Shown: positions 49,065 to 59,075 of the stretch, piece by piece | Layout of the letters: every line of letters starts with the position of its first letter | How positions within the stretch are numbered: the stretch's first letter is position 1 | NCBI RefSeq assembly: GCF_001467535.1 | Contig: NZ_LNZC01000011.1 | Coordinates: 34,854 to 98,853 of the forward strand | From: Legionella worsleiensis | GTDB taxonomy: Bacteria; Pseudomonadota; Gammaproteobacteria; Legionellales; Legionellaceae | Direction: 5' to 3' | DNA: 64,000 nucleotides | The notes under the pieces: model-generated | What the model was told of the DNA's origin: nothing | What the model saw: the letters and a program-made list of their open reading frames with translations, nothing else | Database searches by the model: none | Made by a program: the position numbers and the translations under genes

Positions 49065-50222
49065 GTGTTTTTGAGCTTATCGGAATTACAATCAGGAATT
49101 GAATTGGCACGAAACCAATTGATCACTGCAGCGGAATACTGGATTGAGACGCAACATGATGTCGGTCTAAATCCAATTAAAAGGGCTTGGTTAACTGCGG
49201 TGAAATCACCAAACAGAGAGGAAATGCAAAGGGCGTTACAAAAGGAAAATGTGCCTCTGCTCCGAACAGAGCAGTTTGTGGCAGGAGTCTCTTCCCCTGA
49301 TTCCAGCACCTCTTCACTGACAACGCCTGGGGCAGAGTCGTTTGAGGATGGATATTACAGGAGCTATTATCAACCCGTTGACGCAGAGCCTGAGGCCTAT
49401 TTGTTACGTTTAAGTCACTTAACTACTGTGTTTGAACTCTTGTTCCAATTGCACGATTATTTATCTTCCTCAGAATGTTTTGTTCCTTTGAGCGCTTTAG
49501 AATTGGCGCATGCCATGGGGATTAGTATGAACCAGGAATGGTGTCATGTTAAGTCTGGTAAAGGTACAGTACATCTCTATTCCTCACGCCTGGAAGTAGC
49601 AAGAGAGCAATTTTTGCGTGCAAATACTTTTTTAGAACACATGCTTGAGATGCATCAGATCCAAATAAACATCAGAGTAAGGCAATTTGCAGCGACATTA
49701 AGCTTTTTGGTATCTACGTTATGCGCTACCTATGCCCTGGAGCATGACTCTCGCCATTTTTTGGCACGATTATTCAGAACATATCATCCATGGCATAGTC
49801 TGTTGCACCAATTGTCTGTTTCTTTATTTGGAACTGACGCTGTGATGCATCCCGATAAAAATTCAATGGTGATTTGGGATGCAAAAACGGTTGAACTGGC
49901 TGGGCTGGTTAGGAACCACATGCAAACAGCACTGGATGCAAAAGCTAATGAATTTCATCGCCTGGTGCACGCTACTCAGTTACAACTCGATGAATTTACG
50001 CGCAAATTAGAGAACATGAGCAGTAATTTGGCTGTTTCTAAACGATTGGGGGCCATGCATCAGGTTGCTGTACATTTACCAACCGGGATTGGGGGATTTT
50101 ATGGTTTTTTCAATCAATTAGAACGTTTGCCCTGTTTATCTCATCGCATGGGAGGTCTGGTCGATGTTAATACAGAGGAGGTGATTGATGCGAAAGGATT
50201 TAGAAGGACCGGGATAAGTTAA
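49065..50222 (+). CDS. Second orphan downstream of enhC, effector candidate
   Basis: This 385-residue protein starts at GTG 49065 with AGG six bases upstream. It is predicted mostly helical with two coiled-coil-like stretches (about 170-205 and 285-320), a Ser/Asp-rich linker (SSPDSSTSSLTTPGAESFED, about 82-101) and no signal peptide. No domain recognised. It lies 160 bases after the previous orphan and just before the rpsT/orphan shared terminator. Its conserved place between enhC and rpsT suggests an old Legionella gene rather than a recent insertion. Confidence 0.6.
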   Translation: MFLSLSELQSGIELARNQLITAAEYWIETQHDVGLNPIKRAWLTAVKSPNREEMQRALQKENVPLLRTEQFVAGVSSPDSSTSSLTTPGAESFEDGYYRSYYQPVDAEPEAYLLRLSHLTTVFELLFQLHDYLSSSECFVPLSALELAHAMGISMNQEWCHVKSGKGTVHLYSSRLEVAREQFLRANTFLEHMLEMHQIQINIRVRQFAATLSFLVSTLCATYALEHDSRHFLARLFRTYHPWHSLLHQLSVSLFGTDAVMHPDKNSMVIWDAKTVELAGLVRNHMQTALDAKANEFHRLVHATQLQLDEFTRKLENMSSNLAVSKRLGAMHQVAVHLPTGIGGFYGFFNQLERLPCLSHRMGGLVDVNTEEVIDAKGFRRTGIS

Positions 50223-50231
50223 AATAAAAAT

Positions 50232-50254
50232 CCGAACCGGCAACGCCGGTTCGG
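50232..50254 (-). terminator. Terminator of rpsT (possibly bidirectional)
   Basis: CCGAACCGGC and GCCGGTTCGG form a perfect 10-bp stem with an AAC loop. On the minus strand it is followed by TTTTTATTTT, so it ends rpsT transcription; on the plus strand a GTGTTTT follows, so it may also stop the orphan gene that ends at 50222. Confidence 0.85.
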
Positions 50255-50288
50255 GTGTTTTCGAACTTAGAGCGACGGAAACACTGGA

Positions 50289-50555
50289 TTAAGCAGCCAT
50301 TGCCTTAACACGAGCAACCAGGCGGCTTTTAATACGGGCAGCTTTATTTTTGTGAATCAAGCCTTTGCTTGCGGCTTTATCTATAACGGGCTGTGCTTTG
50401 GTAAAAGCAGCACGAGCAGCTTCCAGATCACCAGCTTCCACCGCTTTGAGCACATTTTTGATGTATGTGCGGTACATGGAACGTGCACTGGCATTGTGTT
50501 GGCGCAGTTTTACGTTTTGACGGGCACGTTTAATTGCTGATTTAATATTTGCCAC
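50289..50555 (-). CDS. rpsT: 30S ribosomal protein S20
   Basis: This 88-residue basic protein starts at GTG (50555) with GGAG 8-9 bases upstream and begins [21 protein letters not shown], the usual S20 N-terminus; the C-terminal [21 protein letters not shown] segment is also typical. It binds the 5' and 3' minor domains of 16S rRNA. It is divergent from murJ with 128 bases between, as in several gammaproteobacteria. A GTG/TTG start is common for rpsT and is linked to autoregulation in E. coli. Confidence 0.96.
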   Translation of the reverse strand: MANIKSAIKRARQNVKLRQHNASARSMYRTYIKNVLKAVEAGDLEAARAAFTKAQPVIDKAASKGLIHKNKAARIKSRLVARVKAMAA

Positions 50556-50683
50556 TTAGAAATCTCCACTCATTCAGATAATACAAAAGATGGTGATCAT
50601 GCACAATGAGTTAGAATTTGTCAATATAGACTATGATGTAACTTTAATAAATAAGGTATATCATAGGAGAAATTCATCTTTTT

Positions 50684-52267
50684 ATGTACAGCACAATGTC
50701 AGCGACGGATATAATGATACCTAAAAGACAAAGTTTACTGCGATCAACGACTCTGGTTTCTGTGATGACTTTCGTGTCGAGGATGGCAGGATTTGCACGA
50801 GATATGGTTCTTGCTCATTTTTTTGGTGCCCAGGCAGGAATGGATGCTTTTTTTGTCGCATTTCGCATTCCTAATTTCATGCGGCGTCTTTTTGCAGAGG
50901 GAGCTTTTGCTCAGGCTTTTGTACCCGTATTGGCGGAGTATCAAAAAACTCGTTCTCCTGAGGATGTGCGTGTATTTATAGCACGTATTTCAGGCTACTT
51001 AAGTGCGATTCTCAGTGTGGTTACTGTAGTTGGAATTATTGCTGCACCAGTAATTATTTTTTTATTTGCTCCCGGATTTATTCATGACGGCGTTCGTGCT
51101 GAATTGGCTACCGAAATGTTGCGCATTACCTTTCCTTTTTTGATGCTGGTCTCTCTAACTGCTATGGCCGGCGCAGTGCTGAATACTTATGGATATTTTG
51201 GCGTTCCGGCCTTCACTCCGGTGTTTTTAAACATTAGCATGATCCTTGCTGCTTTTTATCTGTGCCCTAACTTGCCTCAGCCTGTTGTTGGTCTGGCATG
51301 GGGGGTGCTTATTGCCGGGATTGTACAGTTGTTGTTTCAGATGCCTTTTTTATATCAACGGAATTTATTAATCAGGCCTCGAGTTGTGCGTGATGATCCA
51401 GGGGTTAATAAAGTACTCAAATTAATGATTCCGGCTTTGTTTGGTGTTTCAATTGCGCAACTAAACCTAATGGTAGACAGTATTTTTGCTTCTTTTCTTC
51501 AGGTAGGGAGTGTGTCATGGTTGTATTATACAGATAGACTCACTGATTTTCCCTTAGGCGTGTTTGGCGTTGCGATTGCTACGGTTATTCTCCCGCATTT
51601 ATCACGTAAGCATGCAGAAAACAGTACCGTTCAGTATTCACGCGCACTGGATTGGGGGCTGCGTTCTATTTTACTGATTGGCATTCCTGCCGGTTTGGGC
51701 TTGGCATTATTTGCAATACCTTTGATTGCCAGTTGTTTTGGTTACGGTAAATTTAATGTAAATGACATCATGCAAACTCAAAAAAGCCTTTTTACTTTGG
51801 CACTGGGTATACCCGCCTTTATGATGGTTAAGGTTTTGGCATCGGGATTTTATGCACAACAAGACATTAAAACCCCAGTCAAGATTGGGGCGTTGTCCAT
51901 GTTAGTCAATACCTTGTTGTGCGCTGTATTGGTTTGGCATTTTGCTCATGCTGGTTTAACTTTGGCTTCTGCTCTGGCCGGTTATGTGAATTGTGGGTTG
52001 TTGTTGTTCATTTTATTGAAAAGAAAAGTATTTCAACCTTCTCCGGGCTGGTTGAAATACAGCATCCAGTTGGTTATTGCAAATCTGGTAGTTGCTTTTT
52101 ATTTGTACTTCATGTGTGGTGATGTAAATTATTGGATGGGTTTTACACCATTTTCCCGGTTGAGTTTATTATTAGCGCATGTGGTGCTAACTGTCCTGTT
52201 GTATGTGCTTGTTTTGGGTCTTTTAGGGCTTAGACCAAGTCATTTTCGTGGTCAAGTAAAGGAATAA
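50684..52267 (+). CDS. murJ: Lipid II flippase MurJ (MviN)
   Basis: It moves lipid-linked peptidoglycan precursors across the inner membrane. The 527-residue protein has fourteen hydrophobic segments and the MOP-family N-terminal block SVMTFVSRMAGFARDMVLAHFFGAQAGMDAFFVAFRIPNFMRRLFAEGAFAQAFVPVLAEY, including the essential Arg18/Arg24-type positions. The start is uncertain within the first eleven residues: ATGs at 50684, 50696 and 50714 are in frame, and the only AGGAG lies 15 bases upstream of the first. It is followed after two bases by an M17 aminopeptidase gene. Confidence 0.94.
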   Translation: MYSTMSATDIMIPKRQSLLRSTTLVSVMTFVSRMAGFARDMVLAHFFGAQAGMDAFFVAFRIPNFMRRLFAEGAFAQAFVPVLAEYQKTRSPEDVRVFIARISGYLSAILSVVTVVGIIAAPVIIFLFAPGFIHDGVRAELATEMLRITFPFLMLVSLTAMAGAVLNTYGYFGVPAFTPVFLNISMILAAFYLCPNLPQPVVGLAWGVLIAGIVQLLFQMPFLYQRNLLIRPRVVRDDPGVNKVLKLMIPALFGVSIAQLNLMVDSIFASFLQVGSVSWLYYTDRLTDFPLGVFGVAIATVILPHLSRKHAENSTVQYSRALDWGLRSILLIGIPAGLGLALFAIPLIASCFGYGKFNVNDIMQTQKSLFTLALGIPAFMMVKVLASGFYAQQDIKTPVKIGALSMLVNTLLCAVLVWHFAHAGLTLASALAGYVNCGLLLFILLKRKVFQPSPGWLKYSIQLVIANLVVAFYLYFMCGDVNYWMGFTPFSRLSLLLAHVVLTVLLYVLVLGLLGLRPSHFRGQVKE

Positions 52268-52269
52268 GA

Positions 52270-53643
52270 ATGATGCAAGCTGATTTATTTTATGAAACAC
52301 AGAATGATAGAGCCATTCCTCTTTATCTCATTGCTCAAAATCAATGGGAAGAGGGCATGGAGCATTTGAGTTCGTTAGAACGTAACTGCTTCGCTTTGCG
52401 CCAGTTTAAAGGAAAATTGGGCGATTATTGTGTTGTGTTGAATACGGATGGGGTAGTGGAAAAAGCCTACATCGGTTCGGGAAGTGGCATGCAAGAGGCT
52501 GCTTTAGCGTCTGCAGCCCTATCCTTGCCCCCAGGATGTTATCAAGTACAAGAACCTCTGACTCAAAGAGCTGCTGTGAACTGGGGTTTGGCTCAATACC
52601 GTTTTACTGCATACAAAAAATACGACGTGCAGCCTCGCTTGTTATCTGTAAAAGAAGAGCAGTTAGCGGGGATATTGGCTTTGGTACAATCCATTTATCG
52701 AGTACGTGATTTAGTCAATACACCGGCTAATGATATGGGGCCTGTTCAATTATCTTCGGTACTTGAAGAGTTAGCTCAGCACCACCAGGCGCAATTTAAG
52801 CAATGGGTTGGTGATGAATTAATCAAGGATAATTTTCCAGCCATACATGCTGTAGGGCGAGCGTCTTCTTCTGCGCCTCGTTTGTTGTCTTTGACCTGGG
52901 GTAATGATGCACATCCACGAGTTACTCTGGTGGGTAAGGGAGTCTGTTTTGATAGCGGTGGTTTGGATATCAAGCCCTCAACAGGTATGCGCTTTATGAA
53001 AAAGGACATGGGCGGTGCTGCCCATGTTATTGGGCTTGCTCAATGGATCATGTTACAAAAATTGCCTGTTCGATTACAGGTTTTAATTCCTGCTGTTGAA
53101 AACTCCATAGGCCCGGATGCCTTTCGCCCAGGCGATATCCTGACTATGCGTAACGGATTGACTGTTGAAATTGATAATACCGATGCAGAAGGTCGTTTGG
53201 TTTTGGCTGATGCTCTGGTTAAAGCATGTGAGGACAATCCTGATTTAATTATTGATTTTGCCACCTTAACAGGAGCTGCACGGGTTGCTGTGGGAACTGA
53301 GATAGCCGCTTTGTTTACCAACAATGATCAGTTGGCAGCTGACCTTACTGCTGCTGCCCACAAAACGCTTGATCCGGTATGGCGTTTGCCGTTATTTCCT
53401 GCTTATGATGAATTACTCAATTCAAATGTTGCCGATTTAGCCAATTCAAGCTCATCTCCCTATGCAGGAGCTGTAGTTGCCGCATTGTTTTTGCAGCGCT
53501 TTATCACAAAAACCGTACCTTGGGCGCATTTTGATGTGATGGCTTGGAATACCAGTTCCAAACCAGGTAAACCTGAAGGGGGAGAAGCCATGGGGCTTTG
53601 TGCTGTAGCGGAATATTTAGTGCAGTTATACGGTCAAAATTAA
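52270..53643 (+). CDS. M17 leucyl aminopeptidase-family protein (paralogue 1)
   Basis: This 457-residue protein has the two-metal active site of the M17 family: VGKGVCFDSGGLDIKPSTGMRFMKKDMGGAA (Lys, Asp and Asp ligands, about 225-257) and [14 protein letters not shown] (Asp, Glu and the bicarbonate-site Arg, about 304-317). The N-terminal domain is shorter and unlike that of PepA. It starts two bases after murJ, so the two are co-transcribed, and a DUF1840-type gene follows after 14 bases. It resembles the PepB-type side branch of the family, but I do not assign a symbol. A second M17 gene lies convergently 0.9 kb away. Confidence 0.92.
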   Translation: MMQADLFYETQNDRAIPLYLIAQNQWEEGMEHLSSLERNCFALRQFKGKLGDYCVVLNTDGVVEKAYIGSGSGMQEAALASAALSLPPGCYQVQEPLTQRAAVNWGLAQYRFTAYKKYDVQPRLLSVKEEQLAGILALVQSIYRVRDLVNTPANDMGPVQLSSVLEELAQHHQAQFKQWVGDELIKDNFPAIHAVGRASSSAPRLLSLTWGNDAHPRVTLVGKGVCFDSGGLDIKPSTGMRFMKKDMGGAAHVIGLAQWIMLQKLPVRLQVLIPAVENSIGPDAFRPGDILTMRNGLTVEIDNTDAEGRLVLADALVKACEDNPDLIIDFATLTGAARVAVGTEIAALFTNNDQLAADLTAAAHKTLDPVWRLPLFPAYDELLNSNVADLANSSSSPYAGAVVAALFLQRFITKTVPWAHFDVMAWNTSSKPGKPEGGEAMGLCAVAEYLVQLYGQN

Positions 53644-53657
53644 CAAAGGAGATTTTT

Positions 53658-53984
53658 ATGTTCATCACGTTTCGTTGTGATGCTTATGAGGACATCACCT
53701 ATTTTAATGACGTAGCAAAACGATTGCTCACCTTAATGGGGCACAGTGGAACCGTTCCCGGAGCGCTTACCTCTGGCGAGGTGTCTGAAGCGTTACGTAA
53801 TTTGCAGCAAGGCCTAGGTATAGAGCAAAGTAAGAGTAATTCCCGACGACAGGATGATGACGAAGATCACGAACCTGAAATTGGTCTGGCAAAACGTGCC
53901 GTTCCTTTACTAAGCCTGTTGAAAGCTGCTGAAAAGAATAATGTTGCTGTGCTGTGGGGTGCTGCAAAATCACCGCATTTGTAG
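53658..53984 (+). CDS. DUF1840-family small protein
   Basis: The start is set at ATG 53658 with AAAGGAG seven bases upstream, giving MFITFRCDAYEDITYFNDVAKRLLTLMGHSGTVPGAL, the typical beginning of this short proteobacterial family; the in-frame ATG at 53598 would overlap the aminopeptidase. The 108-residue product has an acidic low-complexity middle (RRQDDDEDHEPEIGLAKRAVPL) and a conserved hydrophobic C-terminal helix. Its function is unknown. It completes a murJ-aminopeptidase-DUF1840 operon, convergent with holC. Confidence 0.8.
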   Translation: MFITFRCDAYEDITYFNDVAKRLLTLMGHSGTVPGALTSGEVSEALRNLQQGLGIEQSKSNSRRQDDDEDHEPEIGLAKRAVPLLSLLKAAEKNNVAVLWGAAKSPHL

Positions 53985-54010
53985 TTGGCGCAAAGGCAAC
54001 ACTCTGTTTT

Positions 54011-54047
54011 CCTGCCCCGTTTGAGCGCTGCGCTGAACGGGGGCAGG
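54011..54047. terminator. Long GC-rich hairpin between convergent genes
   Basis: CCTGCCCCGTT pairs with AACGGGGGCAGG (one bulged G), and the loop folds further through AGCGC/GCGCT. It lies 27 bases after the DUF1840 stop and 39 bases beyond the holC stop. It is probably a shared bidirectional terminator, though T-runs on either side are weak. Confidence 0.6.
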
Positions 54048-54085
54048 ATTTATCAAGAATAATGCTTAAAAACTTGAGGTGCTTT

Positions 54086-54523
54086 TCAAGAATCAATTTT
54101 ATGGGTGTGTAATTCGTAATTTCTCGAACGGTATTCTTTATAATGCTGTCTACTGATTTCTTTTTCACTGTCTTTGTTGCTAACCAGCTCCATTATCCGT
54201 TTAAATTTTCCATGAAAGAGAGGTACTGTGCTCGCCATATTTAACAAGATATCGTTAAATCCTCTGGGTTCTTTATCATAGCCAATCTGGATAGGTGGGG
54301 GAGGCTCTGGGCCTTCGCCTTGCAAATTATGAGGGATAAAACTGTCATCACGAAAAGTCCATAAAAGTTCATCAAGATGTTCCGCTTCCTGTTGGTTATT
54401 GCAACAGACAAAAACACGATGCCCCTTCATGTAGGCTTTTTCTAACAAACGGCATGCGACCAACCATTTTGCTTCAGGCTGGTCACTGGCTAATAAATAA
54501 AAATCAATGCGAATTGGCGACAT
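54086..54523 (-). CDS. holC: DNA polymerase III chi subunit
   Basis: Chi links the clamp loader to single-strand-binding protein. The 145-residue protein has the family start (RIDFYLLA) and core [45 protein letters not shown], plus [20 protein letters not shown] near 77-96. It is followed by a C-terminal basic tail slightly longer than usual. It overlaps the 3' end of pepA by 20 bases; pepA-holC is the E. coli order too (before valS). Confidence 0.92.
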   Translation of the reverse strand: MSPIRIDFYLLASDQPEAKWLVACRLLEKAYMKGHRVFVCCNNQQEAEHLDELLWTFRDDSFIPHNLQGEGPEPPPPIQIGYDKEPRGFNDILLNMASTVPLFHGKFKRIMELVSNKDSEKEISRQHYKEYRSRNYELHTHKIDS

Positions 54524-55955
54524 GACGAATCAACTGTGTAAGTAGGGGGACAGGTCTGCCCGTAGCATTGCGTTTTTTTCCAGATATCCATGCAGTTCCC
54601 GCAATATCCAAATGTGCCCATCGGTATTTTTTGGTAAAGCGAGACAAAAAACACGCAGCGGTGATGCTGCCAGCAGTTCGGTCGAAACCGGCATTAATCA
54701 TATCGGCTAAAGGACTGTCCAATGCGTCTTGATAGGCTTCATCCAAAGGCATGCGCCATACTTTGTCCTGGCTTTCAAGAGCGGCCTGTTCGAGTAATTT
54801 AGCCAATTTATCATCTTCGGTCATGAAACCGGTTGCAACAGAACCCAGAGCCACTATCATGGCACCTGTAAGCGTTGCGATGTCGAGGACAAATTCAGGA
54901 TTATACCGTTCGGCATAGGTTAGTGCGTCTGCCATGACAAGACGACCTTCAGCGTCGGTATTGATGATCTCAACGGTTTGCCCTGACATACTGGTTACAA
55001 TATCTCCGGATTTGACCGCAGCACCGCTTACCATATTTTCTGCACTGGCGATAAGGCCAATGACATTAACCGGCAGTTTTAAGAGGGCGCATGCTTTTAT
55101 GGTGCCCAGCACGCTGGCAGCGCCAGACATATCATATTTCATTTCATCCATGGCATTGGCGGGCTTGATAGAAAGTCCACCTGAGTCAAAAGTAATTCCT
55201 TTACCTACCAAAATAATGGGCGCCGCATCCCCCGCTCCCTTGTATTGAATATCGATAAGCCGTGGCGGTTCGCTACTTCCCTGGGATACCGCAAGAAGAA
55301 GCCCCATTCCCATGCTGCGCATCTCATCAGGACCCATGACCTTACAGTTTATCGAATCATAGTGCTTGGCTAATTCAAGAGCCTGCTCGCCTAGATAAGT
55401 TGGTGTGCAAATATTGGCGGGCATATTGGCCAGATGCCGGGTCATTTCAACGCCAGCGATTACGGCTTTGCCTAATTCCAAAGCCTTTTCACTTGCTCCG
55501 GGTAAGTAAAAACGAATTGATTCCAGTTTGTGGAATTTGGGATTATTCTTTTTAAAATCGAGAAGCTGATAACGGATGTTGTCTATCTGCACCACCATCT
55601 GTTCCAATTGCCATTCTGCAGAATGGTTGCTTAATTGAGGCAGGCAAAGCAGCGCCGAAGTGATGCGTTTTTTAATTAATTCATCCGATAGTTCTGCAAT
55701 GCGTTTTTGCAGCACTGATGCTTTGAATTCATTTTTTTTGCCGAATTGAATAACCAAAAGGCTGTGCCCCGCCAAATCCGATTGCCAGACGGCACCGCCT
55801 GGTTCTGTTGCTTTTTGGCTAAGTCTGGTTATTATTCCATCGTGTTCTTTATCCAGCTTGATTGCATAATCCGGCAGTTCTGCGTCAGAAAAAATACCCA
55901 AAACAAGACATTCACTGGCATTGAGTGCGGGTTTTTGGGTGAGTCCGTAATTCAT
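54504..55955 (-). CDS. pepA: Leucyl aminopeptidase PepA (M17)
   Basis: This 483-residue protein has an N-terminal regulatory domain (1-165) and an M17 catalytic domain with [31 protein letters not shown] (about 250-280) and [14 protein letters not shown] (about 329-342), carrying all the zinc/manganese ligands and the catalytic Lys and Arg. Length and gene neighbourhood (holC downstream, lptFG divergent) match E. coli PepA, which also acts as a DNA-binding protein in cer/Xer recombination. The start ATG has GGAGCAT just upstream. Confidence 0.95.
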   Translation of the reverse strand: MNYGLTQKPALNASECLVLGIFSDAELPDYAIKLDKEHDGIITRLSQKATEPGGAVWQSDLAGHSLLVIQFGKKNEFKASVLQKRIAELSDELIKKRITSALLCLPQLSNHSAEWQLEQMVVQIDNIRYQLLDFKKNNPKFHKLESIRFYLPGASEKALELGKAVIAGVEMTRHLANMPANICTPTYLGEQALELAKHYDSINCKVMGPDEMRSMGMGLLLAVSQGSSEPPRLIDIQYKGAGDAAPIILVGKGITFDSGGLSIKPANAMDEMKYDMSGAASVLGTIKACALLKLPVNVIGLIASAENMVSGAAVKSGDIVTSMSGQTVEIINTDAEGRLVMADALTYAERYNPEFVLDIATLTGAMIVALGSVATGFMTEDDKLAKLLEQAALESQDKVWRMPLDEAYQDALDSPLADMINAGFDRTAGSITAACFLSRFTKKYRWAHLDIAGTAWISGKKRNATGRPVPLLTQLIRHVANSH

Positions 55956-56133
55956 AATATGCTCCAGTTACCCCTTAAAGACATTTAGTTTACCTAATCT
56001 GTTCGAGCAATGAAACCAACATTTTATTGTGATTTTCGTACAAATAGCCCTTCTTGAATTTTCATCCTCTTCGGTCTTTATGGTATCCTGAACATCCAGG
56101 CCGTATCCGCCATCCTCATGATAGGGGTATTGA

Positions 56134-57213
56134 GTGATAATTTTTCGCTATTTAACCAAAGAAGTTTTTTTAACCCTGATTGCCTTAACTGCAATTTTAA
56201 CCCTCATTTTTATGAGCAATCAGTTCGTTCAATATTTGAATCGTGCTGCTTCAGGAACTATTCCTGGCGTGATCATCATGAAGCTCATGATGCTGGAGAT
56301 GCCTAATCTTATGGGATTACTTTTGCCATTAGGATTTTATATTGCATTACTTTTGGCCTATGGGCGATTGTATGCAGAAAGCGAGATGACGGTAATGGTT
56401 GCGTGTGGTTATGGACCAAACCAGCTGTTGAAACACAGTTTCATTATGGCAACTGCTGTAGCCGTTGTTGTGGCTGGGATTATGATTTGGGCAAGTCCCC
56501 TGATCGCTACAGAACGAGCCAAACTGTTGAAATCAACGGGATTAAAAACACTAATCCAAACCATCATGCCAGGACGATTTCATGGTGTGAATGGCGGTCA
56601 GCAAGTGTTTTATGTGCAATCCATGAATAGAGAACATACTAAAGCCGAACAAGTCTTTCTGGCTAAAACTTCGGTTCAGAATAACCGAATTCAATGGGAT
56701 ATTCTTTGGGCTGATAAGGCTTTTGCCGAGATGGACCCTGCTACAGGGGAAGAATACCTTGTATTACAACATGGCAAAGAATATCAGGGGATTCCAGGGC
56801 ATGCCGATTATCAGGTTGCCCAATTTGCTGAGTATAAATCTCGGTTACCACAACCCGTTGTTCACATTAACCAGGATATTCGTACTGCTAAAACGTTTAG
56901 TTTGTTGCCCTTTAATAATCCTGATTTGGACAAAGCGGCAGAACTGCAATGGCGATTATCCATCCCTATAATGGTTTTAACTTTAACGTTAGTGGCTGTG
57001 CCCTTAAGTCGAGTCAGCCCTCGAACCGGTAAATACGCCAAACTCTTACCTGCCATCGTCGTTTATATTTTGTATGCCAATTTTATGTTTGTCGCACGTG
57101 ACGCAATAGCATCGGGCAAAATTCCTTTGTGGATAGGTATGAGCTGGATTCATCTGGCCGTGGCTTTACTGGGGCTTTTTTTAATCTGGCGTAATCGGGT
57201 GAAATTGGCATAA
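56134..57213 (+). CDS. lptF: LPS export permease LptF
   Basis: LptF is one of the two inner-membrane permeases of the LptB2FGC complex, which extracts lipopolysaccharide from the membrane. The 359-residue protein has six membrane helices around a central periplasmic beta-jellyroll domain (about 120-255). It begins IIFRYLTKEVFLTLIALTAIL, the usual YjgP start. The start is GTG 56134 with AGGGGTAT upstream. It is divergent from pepA with 178 bases between, and followed by lptG after two bases. Confidence 0.95.
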   Translation: MIIFRYLTKEVFLTLIALTAILTLIFMSNQFVQYLNRAASGTIPGVIIMKLMMLEMPNLMGLLLPLGFYIALLLAYGRLYAESEMTVMVACGYGPNQLLKHSFIMATAVAVVVAGIMIWASPLIATERAKLLKSTGLKTLIQTIMPGRFHGVNGGQQVFYVQSMNREHTKAEQVFLAKTSVQNNRIQWDILWADKAFAEMDPATGEEYLVLQHGKEYQGIPGHADYQVAQFAEYKSRLPQPVVHINQDIRTAKTFSLLPFNNPDLDKAAELQWRLSIPIMVLTLTLVAVPLSRVSPRTGKYAKLLPAIVVYILYANFMFVARDAIASGKIPLWIGMSWIHLAVALLGLFLIWRNRVKLA

Positions 57214-57215
57214 GT

Positions 57216-58280
57216 ATGAAAATAATTGATCGTTATATTGCAAAGACAGTTCTTTCGGCCATAGGTTTGGTCACGTTGATGCTGGCCGGCTTGCAGGTAT
57301 TTATCCTGTTTGTGAATCAGCTTGATGAGTTGGGACGGGTTGATTATGGGATTGTGCAGGCTGCGGTTTTTGTTTTTTTGCAAATGCCTTATCAAGTGTA
57401 TCTTTTTTTCCCTATGGCCAGTTTACTGGGTTGCCTTATTGGTTTAGGGCTAATGGCCAGCCATAGTGAGCTGGTTGTCATGCGTGCTGCTGGAGTATCT
57501 ATTGGACAAATAACTGCAGCAGTATTAAAAGCATCCATAGTTGTGGTGATTTTGGTTACTCTTTTGGGAGAAATCTTAACACCAATCATGTCTCATTATG
57601 CTAATGATTATAAAATGGCGGCATTAAGTGGAGGACAATCCTTAAGAACGCCAAGAGGAATATGGTTGCGTTACGGCTCTGATTTTATATCAATTTCTTC
57701 CGTTGAACCCGGTAATGTCTTAAAAGATGTATATCAATTTCGTTTCGATGAACATCATAACTTGTTGTTTGCCCGAGAGATGAGAGAAGTACGTTACGAC
57801 AACCACTTTTGGATGGCTTATGATGTGAATCAAACGGAATTTGCATCGGATCACACCACTGCACGTCGTCTGGTTTCGCTGCCTTGGGATGCGCCTGTTA
57901 AACCGCAAATACTAAAAATTACGGGCTCTAATCCTGACGAAATGACCTTGCATGAATTAAATCGTTATTTGCGTGAACAAAAACGCAATCAGCAAAATGC
58001 GCAAAATTATAAAGTCGCTTTTTTGCAACGCATTATTCAACCGGTAACCACTATGGTTATGATGTTATTGGCAATTCCTTTTATCTTCGGTCCTTTGCGG
58101 TCTTCCACTATGGGTTCAAAATTATTGGTAGGAGCTACTGTTGGATTTGCCTTTCATATTTTGAATCAATTTTTTGGACCAGTAAGTCTGGTATTCCAAT
58201 GGCCAGCTGAAATCGCCGCATTAGGGCCTACAGCCATTTTTGCCTTAATTGGATTTTATTTGATGAGACGGGTGAAATAA
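57216..58280 (+). CDS. lptG: LPS export permease LptG
   Basis: LptG is the partner of LptF in LPS extraction. The 354-residue protein begins MKIIDRYIAKTVLSAIGLVTLMLAGLQ, the YjgQ signature, with six membrane helices and a central periplasmic domain (about 130-255). The conserved FPMASLLGCLIGLGLMASHSELVVMRAAGVS region includes the coupling helix that contacts LptB. The gene order lptF-lptG is universal in this group. Its TAA stop shares a base with the start of the next gene. Confidence 0.96.
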   Translation: MKIIDRYIAKTVLSAIGLVTLMLAGLQVFILFVNQLDELGRVDYGIVQAAVFVFLQMPYQVYLFFPMASLLGCLIGLGLMASHSELVVMRAAGVSIGQITAAVLKASIVVVILVTLLGEILTPIMSHYANDYKMAALSGGQSLRTPRGIWLRYGSDFISISSVEPGNVLKDVYQFRFDEHHNLLFAREMREVRYDNHFWMAYDVNQTEFASDHTTARRLVSLPWDAPVKPQILKITGSNPDEMTLHELNRYLREQKRNQQNAQNYKVAFLQRIIQPVTTMVMMLLAIPFIFGPLRSSTMGSKLLVGATVGFAFHILNQFFGPVSLVFQWPAEIAALGPTAIFALIGFYLMRRVK

Positions 58281-59038
58281 TGGCCGTATTCAGGCATGTG
58301 ATTGAATTGCTCGTGAATCCTTTTTTTCTGTGTCTGTTGGTGTTGGGAACTAGCGTTTATTGGTTGTGGTTTCGCTCATGTTCTGGACGGGTTCGTAGCG
58401 CGTTACTTGGGGTATTTTTGGTACTGCTATTCATGAGTACAGGCTGGTTGCCAAGGTACCTGACCTTTCGTTTAGAGTCTCACTACGCCGCAGTCCATCA
58501 GGTAGATACGGCTGTAAGATGGGTTGTCGTTTTAAGTGGTGGACAATCTGTAGTTTCCGGGTTACCGCCTAATGATTTACTGTCTTCTGCCAGTATGAAA
58601 CGCTTAGTTGAAGGAATCAGGTTGCTGCGATTATTGCCCAAAGCACGGTTGGTTTTGTCTGGCGGCGGCTCGGCAGGCGAACAACCTGAGGCATTGCTTT
58701 TAGCAGAGTTGGCTCAATGGTTTTCAGTGCCCGATGACAAGATAGTACTGGAAACACGCTCCATTAATACAGCAGATCAAGCAAGGGAGCTGGTGGCTTT
58801 GGTTAAGCAAGAACCCTTTTATCTGGTGACTTCTGCCGTTCACATGCCTCGTGCTATGGCTTTGTGTCAAAAACAAGGGCTCCACCCAATTGCAGCCCCT
58901 ACTGATTTTACTTTTTTTTGGAGTACCGACAGTTGGTCTAAACTGGTGATACCTAATGTCTATAATCTGGCTTATTGTTCCATTGCCTTGCATGAGATAT
59001 TGGGTGGCTTATGGGCTTTTGTGGTCAGGGAACGATAA
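58280..59038 (+). CDS. YdcF/ElyC-family (DUF218) membrane protein
   Basis: This 252-residue protein has two N-terminal membrane helices (about 10-32 and 38-56) and a periplasmic DUF218 domain: VRWVVVLSGGQS (about 80-91), LVLSGGGSAGEQPEALLLAELA (about 123-144), VLETRSINTADQARELVALV and YLVTSAVHMPRAMALCQKQG. E. coli ElyC affects peptidoglycan and enterobacterial common antigen via the lipid carrier. The start ATG overlaps the lptG stop (TAATG), tying it to the LPS export operon. Confidence 0.9.
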   Translation: MAVFRHVIELLVNPFFLCLLVLGTSVYWLWFRSCSGRVRSALLGVFLVLLFMSTGWLPRYLTFRLESHYAAVHQVDTAVRWVVVLSGGQSVVSGLPPNDLLSSASMKRLVEGIRLLRLLPKARLVLSGGGSAGEQPEALLLAELAQWFSVPDDKIVLETRSINTADQARELVALVKQEPFYLVTSAVHMPRAMALCQKQGLHPIAAPTDFTFFWSTDSWSKLVIPNVYNLAYCSIALHEILGGLWAFVVRER

Positions 59039-59075
59039 GCTGCTTCCCTGATCTGACTGTATTCAACGAGTCACC

